The notes beneath the pieces are model-generated. The model was not told where the DNA came from and did no database searches. It saw only the letters and a list, made by a program, of their open reading frames with translations. From the NCBI GenBank assembly GCA_046765875.1, contig JBKPSJ010000134.1:1-10050 (forward strand): a stretch of DNA of 10,050 bases, written 5' to 3'. Each line of letters begins with the position of its first letter. Positions within the stretch are counted from its first letter, which is position 1. This DNA is from DASRHY01 sp046765875 (GTDB lineage: Bacteria > Actinomycetota > Actinomycetes > Propionibacteriales > Kribbellaceae). Of this stretch, positions 1 to 5,555 are shown one piece after another. The translations under genes were made by a program, and so were the position numbers.

Positions 1-128
1 TCGGCCGTGATGTTCGCGAACATCGCCGGGTGGGCGCGGCCGGTACGGATCGCCGCGAACTCCTCCTTGGCGACCTCCACGGCCCTCTGCATTTTCTGCT
101 CGGCTTCGCGGAGCGCATCGTCGATCAC
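1..128 (-). CDS. frr: Ribosome recycling factor (N-terminal part, cut by window edge)
   Basis: Ribosome recycling factor acts with EF-G to split post-termination 70S ribosomes in the cytoplasm. Only the first 42 residues are in the window. They begin MIDDALREAEQKMQ and include the RTGRAHPAMF segment, the family's conserved N-terminal helix and the R-T-G-R-A signature. The start is GTG (complement of 126-128), preceded by an AGGAAGGA ribosome site (complement of 135-142) six bases away. It lies 57 nt after pyrH on the same strand and is the last visible gene of the rpsB-tsf-pyrH-frr cluster. No terminator is visible in the gap, so co-transcription with pyrH is likely. Identity is near certain from the N-terminus and the context. 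Confidence 0.96.
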   Translation of the reverse strand, partial: MIDDALREAEQKMQRAVEVAKEEFAAIRTGRAHPAMFANITA

Positions 129-185
129 GGCCGGTCCTTCCTGTACGGGTTGTTGAGAGAAACCTACTCGGCCGCCGGCTCTGCG

Positions 186-953
186 CTAGGGTCCGGCCGT
201 AACGAGTGTGCCGATCTTCTCACCCCGTACCACCCGGGCGATGTTGCCCTCCTCGAGGCCGAAGATCACGATCGGCAGTGCGTTGTCGCGGGCCAGGCTG
301 ATCGCGGTGGCGTCGGCCACCCTCAGCCCCCGGGCCAGAAAGTCGTCGTAGCTGAGCTGGTCGAACTTGACCGCGCCGGCGTTCTTCCTCGGGTCCGAGT
401 CGTACACGCCGTCGACTCCCTGCTTGCCCATCAGCAGCACCTCGGCGCCGATCTCCAGCGCCCGCTGAGCGGCCACCGTGTCGGTGGAGAAATACGGCAT
501 CCCCGATCCGGCGCCGAAGATCACCACCCGGCCCTTCTCCAGGTGCCGCACGGCCCGGCGCGGGATGTACGGCTCGGCGATCTGGCCCATCGTGATCGCC
601 GTCTGGACCCTGGTCGGGATGTCGATCTTCTCCAGGAAGTCCTGCAGCGCCAGGCAGTTCATCACGGTACCGAGCATGCCCATGTAGTCGGCCCGGTTGC
701 GCTCCATACCGCGCTGCTGCAGCTCCGCACCGCGGAAGAAGTTGCCGCCGCCGATCACCACGGCGACCTCGACGCCGCCCCGGACCACCTCGGCGATCTG
801 CCGGGCGATCGAGTTGACGACGTCGGGGTCGACGCCGAGCTTGCCGCCACCGAACACCTCACCGGACAGCTTGAGCAGCACGCGGTGATGCTTGCCGGAG
901 ACGGCGTTCCCGGCGACGGCCGGAGTCGTCTCGGTCACCAGTGTTTCCGCCAC
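186..953 (-). CDS. pyrH: UMP kinase (uridylate kinase)
   Basis: PyrH phosphorylates UMP to UDP with ATP in pyrimidine nucleotide synthesis. It is a hexameric, allosterically regulated enzyme of the amino-acid-kinase fold. The 255-residue protein shows the family landmarks in order: KLSGEVFGGG (28-37, phosphate-binding start of the fold), VVIGGGNFFRG (66-76), the MGMLGTVMNCLALQ segment (91-104), FSTDTVAAQRA (155-165, UMP/ATP site) and LLMGKQGVDGVYDSDP (173-188). The start is GTG with a strong AGGAGG site (complement of 962-967) eight bases upstream. The first ~20 residues are an Ala/Thr-rich extension before the conserved core. A later start would lose the good ribosome site, so I keep the GTG. 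It follows tsf by 34 nt and precedes frr, the standard bacterial order. Nothing appears broken or missing. Confidence 0.98.
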   Translation of the reverse strand: MAETLVTETTPAVAGNAVSGKHHRVLLKLSGEVFGGGKLGVDPDVVNSIARQIAEVVRGGVEVAVVIGGGNFFRGAELQQRGMERNRADYMGMLGTVMNCLALQDFLEKIDIPTRVQTAITMGQIAEPYIPRRAVRHLEKGRVVIFGAGSGMPYFSTDTVAAQRALEIGAEVLLMGKQGVDGVYDSDPRKNAGAVKFDQLSYDDFLARGLRVADATAISLARDNALPIVIFGLEEGNIARVVRGEKIGTLVTAGP

Positions 954-987
954 GACTCCGGCCTCCTTCGACTCGTGTTCCGGGATG

Positions 988-1809
988 TCAGGCCTGGCCG
1001 ACCTCGAACCGGGCGAAACCGGTCACCGCGATGCCGGCCTCGTCGAGCACCGCCTTGACCGACTTCTTGTGGTCGGTCACCGACGGCTGGTCGAGCAGCA
1101 CGACGTCCTTGAAGAACGCGTTCACCCGGCCCTCGATGATCTTCGGCAACGCCTGCTCCGGCTTGCCCTCCTCGCGGGCGGTGGCCTCGGCGATCCGGCG
1201 CTCGTTGGCGATGGTGTCGGCCGGGACCTCGTCGCGGGTCGTGTACAGCGGGCGCATCGCGGCGACCTGCATTGCGGCGAGCCGGGCCGCCTCGGTGTCG
1301 TCACCGGTGAACCGCACGAGCACACCGACCTGCGGCGGCAGGTCCGCCGCACGCTTGTGCATGTACGCCGCGACGTTGCCGTCGACAACGACCGCCTTGC
1401 TGAGCTCGATCTTCTCGCCGATCACCGCGGCGAGTGCCTCGATGTTCTGCGCCACGGTCTTGCCGTCGGACAAAGTCTCGTCCAGCAGCGCCTTGACCTC
1501 GCCGACCTTGCTCGCGGCGGCGTGGGTGACGATGTCGGCCGCGAGCTGCTGGAACTGCTCGTTCTTCGCCACGAAGTCGGTCTCGCAGCTGAGCTGGATC
1601 ATCGCGTTCTCGGCCGCGGCCACCAGGCCGTTCTCGGCGGTCCGCTCGGCACCGCGCTTGGCTGCCTTCGCGGCACCCTTCACGCGCAGCACCTCGATCG
1701 CCTTCTCGAAGTCGCCGTCGGTCTCCTCCAGCGCCTTCTTCGCGTCCATCATGCCCGCGCCGGTGGTGTCGCGGAGCTTCTTCACGTCCGCGGCGGTGTA
1801 GTTCGCCAT
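988..1809 (-). CDS. tsf: Elongation factor Ts
   Basis: EF-Ts is the guanine-nucleotide exchange factor that regenerates EF-Tu-GTP. The 273-residue length is usual for actinobacteria. The N-terminal UBA-like module is clear (MANYTAADVKKLRDTTGAGMMDAKKAL, residues 1-27 in two conserved runs). The TDFVAKN motif lies at 77-83, and D78-F79 correspond to the Asp-Phe pair that displaces Mg2+ from EF-Tu. The protein ends in FARFEVGQA. The ATG at 1807-1809 is chosen because the family always starts at this Met-Ala-x-Tyr/Ile-Thr. The reading frame stays open upstream to 2061, but that stretch overlaps rpsB and encodes only Arg/Pro-rich noise. Upstream is a purine-rich GAGAGAACGAGGA tract rather than a well-spaced strong Shine-Dalgarno site. 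Rather weak initiation plus the 46-nt gap from rpsB would allow coupling to rpsB translation (inference). Confidence 0.98.
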   Translation of the reverse strand: MANYTAADVKKLRDTTGAGMMDAKKALEETDGDFEKAIEVLRVKGAAKAAKRGAERTAENGLVAAAENAMIQLSCETDFVAKNEQFQQLAADIVTHAAASKVGEVKALLDETLSDGKTVAQNIEALAAVIGEKIELSKAVVVDGNVAAYMHKRAADLPPQVGVLVRFTGDDTEAARLAAMQVAAMRPLYTTRDEVPADTIANERRIAEATAREEGKPEQALPKIIEGRVNAFFKDVVLLDQPSVTDHKKSVKAVLDEAGIAVTGFARFEVGQA

Positions 1810-1855
1810 TCCTCGTTCTCTCGTGTAGTGGTGTGGGTGCGGCTCAGGACCGGGC

Positions 1856-2773
1856 TCAGGATTGGGTTGCGTCGCCCTCGGCCGGCGTCTCGGCCTGCGC
1901 GATCTCGGTCTCCGCGGCCGGGTCCACCGCGGCCGCGTCCACCGCGGCCGGGTCGAGTGCGGCAGCGTCGGCCGGGGTGTCCGCTGCGGCGGCCGCGTTC
2001 TGGCTCTCCAGCAGCTCGCGCTCCCAGGCCGCCATCGGCTCCTCGGCACCAAGCTCCTCACCGGCCGCCGCGGCGCCCTGGCCGGACCGGGCCATCAGCC
2101 CGTCGGCGACGGCGTCGGCGACAACCCGGGTGAGCAGCCCGACCGAGCGGATCGCGTCGTCGTTGCCCGGGATCGGGTAGTCGACCTCGTCGGGGTCGCA
2201 GTTGGTGTCCAGGATGCCGATCACCGGCAGGTTCAGCTTCTTGGCCTCGTCGACGGCCAGGTGCTCCTTCTTGGTGTCGACGATCCACACCGCCGCCGGG
2301 ACCCGGGTCATGTCGCGGATGCCGCCGAGCGTCTTGAGCAGCTTGTCGTGCTCGCGCTTCTTGTGCAGCAGCTCCTTCTTGGTCATACCGGAGGCGGCCA
2401 CGTCGTCGAAGTCGAGCAGCTCGAGCTCCTTGAGCCGCTGGAGGCGCTTGTTCACGGTCTGGAAGTTGGTCAGCATGCCGCCCAGCCAGCGCTGGTTCAC
2501 GTACGGCATGCCGACCCGGGTGGCCTGCTCCTGGATGGCCTCCTGGGCCTGCTTCTTGGTGCCGACGAACAGCACGCTGCCGCCACCGGCGACGGTGCTG
2601 CGGACGAACTGGTAGGCGCGGTCGATGTACGACAGCGACTGCTGCAGGTCGATGATGTAGATGCCATTGCGCTCGGTCAGGATGTAGCGCTTCATCTTCG
2701 GGTTCCAGCGCCGGGTCTGGTGCCCGAAGTGCACGCCGCTCTCCAGCAGCTGCTTCATGGTCACGACGGCCAT
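1856..2773 (-). CDS. rpsB: 30S ribosomal protein S2
   Basis: S2 is a small-subunit protein at the back of the 30S head-body junction and is needed for S1 binding in species that use S1. The 305-residue product has the conserved core: MKQLLESGVHFGHQTRRWNPKM (6-27, in two conserved runs), the LFVGTKKQAQEAI segment (68-80), RWLGGMLTNF (95-104) and PVIGILDTNCDPD (183-195). The EEPMAAWERELLE stretch (244-256) is typical of actinobacterial S2. After it comes an Ala/Asp/Pro-rich acidic tail (about 257-305) with VDAAA/VDPAA repeats. The ATG at 2771-2773 follows AGGAGG (complement of 2782-2787) with eight bases of spacing. It heads the rpsB-tsf-pyrH-frr cluster and has a long structured leader. The frame is open to 2959, but residues before this Met are not S2-like. 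Confidence 0.98.
   Translation of the reverse strand: MAVVTMKQLLESGVHFGHQTRRWNPKMKRYILTERNGIYIIDLQQSLSYIDRAYQFVRSTVAGGGSVLFVGTKKQAQEAIQEQATRVGMPYVNQRWLGGMLTNFQTVNKRLQRLKELELLDFDDVAASGMTKKELLHKKREHDKLLKTLGGIRDMTRVPAAVWIVDTKKEHLAVDEAKKLNLPVIGILDTNCDPDEVDYPIPGNDDAIRSVGLLTRVVADAVADGLMARSGQGAAAAGEELGAEEPMAAWERELLESQNAAAAADTPADAAALDPAAVDAAAVDPAAETEIAQAETPAEGDATQS
1914..1958. repeat. Three 15-bp tandem units in the 3' part of rpsB
   Basis: The units gcggccgggtccacc (1914-1928), gcggccgcgtccacc (1929-1943) and gcggccgggtcgagt (1944-1958) are near-identical, with a more diverged fourth copy at 1959-1973. In the rpsB frame on the minus strand each unit encodes a pentapeptide of the form (V/L)D(P/A)AA. 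The repeat preserves frame, so copy-number change would lengthen or shorten the S2 tail by five residues. The last bases of unit three already diverge. Confidence 0.85.
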
Positions 2774-2957
2774 GAGGTGTTCCTCCTGTCGCGCCCGCTC
2801 TGGTCGGGCGCTGTCTCGGTTGTCCTGCGCCGGACGGTCCGGCGCACCTGACGCCCGCGCGCACCCCGCCCGGCTGTCGCCGGGACCGAGTGGTGCGCCC
2901 GCTGGATAAACCACCGGTAGGCGGACGTGCGAAGTCGTCCCGCTTGCACGGGACGCC
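2774..2957 (-). promoter_or_regulatory. Structured 5' leader of rpsB (four predicted hairpins)
   Basis: If transcription starts near 2957 (see the promoter candidate), rpsB has an untranslated leader of about 184 nt. Four perfect-stem inverted repeats occur in it, in transcription order: 2936-2955 (7-bp stem, 6-nt loop), 2869-2884 (6-bp stem, 4-nt loop), 2826-2846 (10-bp arms around one base; about 9 bp with a 3-nt loop as RNA) and 2791-2811 (7-bp stem, 7-nt loop). The last one ends four bases before the AGGAGG ribosome site. No hairpin is followed by a U run, so simple intrinsic termination is not supported. In E. coli, S2 represses its own rpsB-tsf operon through the leader. A similar role here is inference only, since GC-rich DNA forms chance hairpins easily. 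Confidence 0.45.
2826..2846. repeat. 21-bp near-perfect palindrome in the rpsB leader
   Basis: The arms tgcgccggac (2826-2835) and gtccggcgca (2837-2846) are exact reverse complements around a single central g. As RNA from either strand it would fold into a very stable ~9-bp hairpin with a 3-nt loop. It is the strongest inverted repeat I see in the window and lies between rpsB and the M23 gene. It could act in the rpsB leader RNA or as a protein-binding site. There is no U tract after it on the minus strand. Confidence 0.7.
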
Positions 2958-2963
2958 ACCGGA

Positions 2964-2993
2964 AGTCTACGTGAGACGCCCGCGCCGGGTCGA
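2964..2993 (-). promoter_or_regulatory. Candidate housekeeping promoter for the rpsB operon
   Basis: On the minus strand a TAGACT hexamer (complement of 2964-2969) fits the actinobacterial -10 consensus TANNNT. It is preceded by TCGACC (complement of 2988-2993, four of six matches to TTGACA) with an 18-nt spacer. A short inverted repeat, gccgg/ccggc (2984-2988 and 2995-2999), overlaps the -35 box. The predicted start point is near 2957. The assignment rests on sequence match alone. Confidence 0.4.
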
Positions 2994-2998
2994 ACCGG

Positions 2999-3007
2999 CT
3001 ATCCACA
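2999..3007 (+). other. DnaA-box-like 9-mer (ctatccaca)
   Basis: This intergenic 9-mer differs from the TTATCCACA DnaA box only in its first base. It lies just upstream of the predicted rpsB promoter elements and before the M23 gene. Single boxes occur by chance and also act as DnaA transcription-control sites. Only the sequence match is seen. Confidence 0.35.
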
Positions 3008-3059
3008 GGCTCAGAGGTTCGTTGGCCGGGCCGGTGTGCTTCGCGACACCTTTCCAGGC

Positions 3060-3887
3060 ATGAGGGATTCACAGGTACGCCGGGCCGTGCTGCTCGGCCT
3101 GTTCGTCAGTTTGTTTTCGGCTCTGTCGGTGGGGACGGCGGCCGGCGCCGGCGGTGTGTGGCCGCTGACGCCCCGGCCGCCCGTGGTGCGCGGCTTCAAG
3201 CTACCGCCCAAGCCGTGGCTGCCCGGTCACCGAGGCGTGGACCTGCTGGGCAGCGTCGGCCAATCGGTCCGGGCTGCCTCGGCCGGAACCGTCATGTACG
3301 CCGGTCCGCTGGCCGGCCGGGGCGTAGTCGTGATATCGCACGGCACGACCCGGACGACCTATGAGCCGGTGGTGCCGTCCGTCCATGTGGGCGACTCGGT
3401 CCGGCCCGGTGACCCGATCGGCAGCCTTTCGGCGGCCCCGAGCCACTGCGCACCCCGCGTCTGCCTCCACTGGGGCCTCCTCCGCGGCCCCACCTACCTC
3501 AACCCTCTGTCGCTCCTCTCATCGGCTGCCGTCCGCCTGCTCCCCACCGACCGTCAGGCCCTACCGCCCGCCACTGCCGACTATGCGTCTCCGCCATCCG
3601 CTGCCGACCGTGCGACGGCAGCGCCGGCCGCCGGCGATGCCGCTCGATCGGCCTCTGGAGCTGTCGGCGACCGCACGCTCGGACCGCCCGGTGGCGGTGT
3701 TGAAGCCGCAGCGGGATCGCAGGGTGGCGGGACTGCTGCAGGCGGGAATCCTGCGGACCGAAACCCTGCGGACGGGAACGCGGGCGTGGACGGTGAACGG
3801 GCGGGGTCGAGCGGCGCGGGCGGGGTGTTCGTGGGCGTGGCGGCACTGATCACCATTGCCGGTGCGCTGCTGATCAGGCGGCACTGA
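3060..3887 (+). CDS. Secreted, C-terminally anchored M23/LytM-like protein with degenerate catalytic site
   Basis: The 275-residue protein has a Sec-type signal peptide (RDSQVRR, hydrophobic core ~9-25, likely cleavage near TAAGA, 26-30), then a LytM/M23 fold (~44-153). A Pro/Ala/Gly-rich linker (~160-250) follows, then a terminal membrane segment (~255-272) ending in RRH. M23 enzymes are zinc endopeptidases that cut peptidoglycan cross-bridges. Here HRGVD (57-61) keeps the first two zinc ligands and CLHWG (135-139) keeps the third at H137. The first His of the HxH motif is Cys135, and the usual Tyr-x-His-Leu segment reads YEPV (101-104), so both catalytic histidines are absent. C130 and C135 could form a disulfide. 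I infer a cell-wall binding or regulatory role, or altered chemistry. The ATG at 3060 begins a good signal peptide. A GTG at 3036 would add eight residues, and neither start has a clear ribosome site. The gene is divergent from rpsB and convergent with the Rrf2 gene. Confidence 0.85.
   Translation: MRDSQVRRAVLLGLFVSLFSALSVGTAAGAGGVWPLTPRPPVVRGFKLPPKPWLPGHRGVDLLGSVGQSVRAASAGTVMYAGPLAGRGVVVISHGTTRTTYEPVVPSVHVGDSVRPGDPIGSLSAAPSHCAPRVCLHWGLLRGPTYLNPLSLLSSAAVRLLPTDRQALPPATADYASPPSAADRATAAPAAGDAARSASGAVGDRTLGPPGGGVEAAAGSQGGGTAAGGNPADRNPADGNAGVDGERAGSSGAGGVFVGVAALITIAGALLIRRH
3747..3779 (+). repeat. Short 15-bp direct repeat encoding NPADR/NPADG
   Basis: In the linker of the M23-like protein, aatcctgcggaccga (3747-3761) is followed at once by aaccctgcggacggg (3762-3776) and a further aac. 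The products are Asn-Pro-Ala-Asp-Arg and Asn-Pro-Ala-Asp-Gly. It fits a low-complexity spacer between the domain and the C-terminal membrane segment. Confidence 0.6.
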
Positions 3888-3911
3888 CCACGGTTGGCAC
3901 TGATGCGGGCG

Positions 3912-4415
3912 TCAGGTCCAGCGGCCGTGCGGGACGACCGACCGGCCGGGGACGCGCGCGGTCCAGGCGTCCTCGTCGCGTGACCGGCGTTCGACCATCG
4001 AGGGCAGCCTGCCGTCGGCGAGGTGCTTGATCGTGGTCTGCTCCAGTACATCCCGCAGGCTCGCCCGGGCCGCGATCCATACCCGCTGCAGTACGACGGC
4101 CTGGTCGTTGTACTGGACGCTCTCCGGCCGGGTGCCCGAGATGCTCACGATCGGCCCGTCGACGGCACGCATGACGTCGGCGATGGTGACCTCGGACGGC
4201 TCGAGCGCCATCCGCCATCCTCCGGCCTGCCCGCGCTGGCTGGCGACGATGCCGGCCTTGCGCAGGTCGGCGAGGATGCCCTGCAGGAACCCGTGCGGTA
4301 TGTTCTGCGCCCGGCTGATCTCCTCGGCGGCCACCACCTGGCTGTTGTCGGCGCACCGGCGGGTGATCTCGATCAGCGCCCGCAGCGCGTAGTCAGACTT
4401 GGCCGAGACCCGCAT
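3912..4415 (-). CDS. Rrf2-family transcriptional regulator lacking cluster cysteines
   Basis: Rrf2 proteins are small dimeric winged-helix regulators. Many sense iron-sulfur status, NO or redox through three cysteines. This 167-residue protein opens with MRVSAKSDYALRALIEI (1-17), the family's N-terminal helix. It continues through the helix-turn-helix (~27-55, VVAAEEIS then HGFLQGILADLRKAGIV) and the wing SQRGQAGGWRMA (59-70). The C-terminal helix contains VWIAARASLRDVLE (112-125). Its only cysteine is C21. The stretch where IscR/NsrR carry their cluster cysteines (~90-110, SISGTRPESVQYND) has none, so a classical three-Cys cluster is not possible and the signal is unknown. It lies 73 nt downstream of xerC on the same strand. 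The ATG at 4413-4415 has no good ribosome site. A CAGACT hexamer seven bases upstream could be the -10 box of a leaderless transcript (inference). Confidence 0.9.
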   Translation of the reverse strand: MRVSAKSDYALRALIEITRRCADNSQVVAAEEISRAQNIPHGFLQGILADLRKAGIVASQRGQAGGWRMALEPSEVTIADVMRAVDGPIVSISGTRPESVQYNDQAVVLQRVWIAARASLRDVLEQTTIKHLADGRLPSMVERRSRDEDAWTARVPGRSVVPHGRWT

Positions 4416-4423
4416 ACGTCGAA

Positions 4424-4457
4424 GTCTGCCTCATCCCCGCCCGGCGAGGGGTCAGAC
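4424..4457. promoter_or_regulatory. Inverted repeat in front of the Rrf2 gene (possible auto-operator)
   Basis: The arms gtctg (4424-4428) and cagac (4453-4457) are exact reverse complements flanking a GC-rich centre, with further partial pairing inside (cctc/gagg). The arm nearer the gene overlaps the CAGACT candidate -10 box. Rrf2 regulators often bind dyads near their own promoter, so autoregulation is plausible but not shown. A second repeat, ctccag/ctggag (4462-4467 and 4481-4486), sits just after the xerC stop codon. It has no U tract and is a weak terminator candidate at best. Confidence 0.3.
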
Positions 4458-4488
4458 GCGGCTCCAGCCACGTCGGCGGACTGGAGGA

Positions 4489-5430
4489 TCAGGCGCGGGG
4501 GTGGGCCTGTTCGTACGCGGCCCGGAGACGCTCGCCCGACACGTGCGTGTAGATCTGCGTGGTCGCGAGCGAGGCATGACCGAGTAGTTCCTGGACGCTG
4601 CGCAGGTCCGCCCCGCCCTCGAGCAGATGCGTCGCCGCGCTGTGCCGCAGACCGTGCGGTGACAGGTCGGGCGCGTCCGGCACCTCGGCCAGCAATGCGT
4701 GCACGACCCGGCGTACCGTCCGCTGATCCACCCGGCCCCCGCGAGCGCCGAGGAAGAGCGCCGGACCGCTGCCCGGCCTCGCGAGCGCCGGGCGTCCCCG
4801 ATCGAGCCACGGGTCCAGCGCTCGTGCCGCCGGTACGCCGTACGGGACGGAACGTTCCTTGCGGCCCTTGCCGAACACGCGGACGACCCGCCGGGACCGG
4901 TCGAAGTCGTCGACGTCGAGGCCGCACAGTTCACCGACCCGGATCCCGGTCGCGTAGAGCAGCTCGAGCATCGCTACATCTCGGAGGCCGATCGGTGCGC
5001 CGTCGTCTGCCGCCGTACCGGCGACGTCGAGCAGGGCGGACGCGTCGCGTTGCCGCAGTACGTCGGGCAGGCCGCGGTGTGTCTTCGGGCTGCCGAGCAG
5101 CGCACCCGGGTCGGCAGGGATCCGCCCGGTCCGATGAGCCCAGGCGGTGAAGACTCGAGCGGCGGTCGCGCGGCGGGCCAGGGTTCCGCGGGATTTCCCC
5201 AGACTCTGCTGCTGCGCCAGCCAGGACCGCAGGCTGCGCAGGTCGACGCCGGCCAGATTGTCGTACCCGAGCCGGCTGAGGTGAACGAGCAGCCCCCGGA
5301 CATCGGCGACGTACGCGCGGACCGAGTGCGGGCTCAGATCGCGCTCGGACGTGAGGTGCCGCTCGTAGTCGATCAGCAGCTGCTCCATCGCGGCTGGTAG
5401 AACGCTTTGATCGGCAGGGCTCTGGCTCAC
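4489..5430 (-). CDS. xerC: XerC/XerD-type tyrosine recombinase
   Basis: Xer recombinases resolve chromosome dimers at dif together with a partner Xer protein and FtsK. The 313-residue protein has the N-terminal SAM-like core-binding domain (~15-110: IDYERHLTSERDLSPHSVRAY near 20-40) and a C-terminal catalytic domain. All six catalytic residues are visible: R164 (ATGIRVGEL), K188 (GKGRKER), H259 and R262 (SPHGLRHSAATHLL), H285 (LLGHASLATTQIY) and the nucleophile Y294. Length matches Xer proteins (~300) rather than larger phage integrases, and there is no phage or plasmid context. The GTG start is preceded by AAGG (complement of 5438-5441) with seven bases of spacing. An internal ATG at 5386-5388 lacks a ribosome site. 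In actinobacteria this xerC usually lies between dprA and rpsB, which supports the call. XerD is the main alternative name. Confidence 0.9.
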   Translation of the reverse strand: MSQSPADQSVLPAAMEQLLIDYERHLTSERDLSPHSVRAYVADVRGLLVHLSRLGYDNLAGVDLRSLRSWLAQQQSLGKSRGTLARRATAARVFTAWAHRTGRIPADPGALLGSPKTHRGLPDVLRQRDASALLDVAGTAADDGAPIGLRDVAMLELLYATGIRVGELCGLDVDDFDRSRRVVRVFGKGRKERSVPYGVPAARALDPWLDRGRPALARPGSGPALFLGARGGRVDQRTVRRVVHALLAEVPDAPDLSPHGLRHSAATHLLEGGADLRSVQELLGHASLATTQIYTHVSGERLRAAYEQAHPRA

Positions 5431-5485
5431 TCATCGACCTTGCGCTGACGTCGATCGGACCGGCAAGCCACCACGCTGAACGGGT

Positions 5486-5516
5486 CTGGTTTTTCGGACG
5501 ACTGACCAGTTAGCCT
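5486..5516 (+). promoter_or_regulatory. Candidate promoter region of the permease gene
   Basis: TAGCCT (5511-5516) fits the actinobacterial -10 pattern TANNNT, about 40 nt before the permease start. No good -35 is seen at the right distance, only a T-rich ggtttt tract. A small dyad, actgaccagt (5501-5510), abuts the -10, and ctggt/accag arms (5486-5490 and 5505-5509) flank it, which could be a repressor site. The divergent xerC-permease gap is 125 bp. Evidence is weak. Confidence 0.25.
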
Positions 5517-5555
5517 CTGCCGCGGAAATCCCCTCGCAATGGAGGCACTCCTGCC

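Noticed and set aside
30..1058. Long open frame on the plus strand (342 codons) opposite pyrH
   Set aside because: Arg/His/Asp/Leu-rich translation without any family motif. It is the mirror of a GC-rich gene with clear motifs and a ribosome site on the other strand.
1862..2851. Long plus-strand open frame (329 codons) opposite rpsB
   Set aside because: Low-complexity Val/Leu/Gly/Asp-rich translation fully antisense to a recognised ribosomal protein gene; typical GC-rich shadow frame.
3361..3849. Alternative plus-strand frame (162 codons) inside the M23-like gene
   Set aside because: The main frame carries the M23 motifs and ends in a coherent membrane segment. The alternative is Arg/Pro/Ser-rich with no domain.
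3888..3911. Bidirectional terminator between the convergent M23 and Rrf2 genes
   Set aside because: The 24-bp gap holds no stable inverted repeat or T tract, only a short ggcactga direct repeat with the end of the M23 gene.
4023..5150. Plus-strand open frame (375 codons) opposite the Rrf2 and xerC genes
   Set aside because: It spans two genuine genes and their gap, is Arg/Pro-rich and lacks motifs. Both opposite genes carry full family signatures.
4489..5430. Tyrosine recombinase as integrase of a mobile element
   Set aside because: Xer-like length and domain layout, a conserved chromosomal context, no tRNA, no att-like repeats and no phage or plasmid genes nearby.
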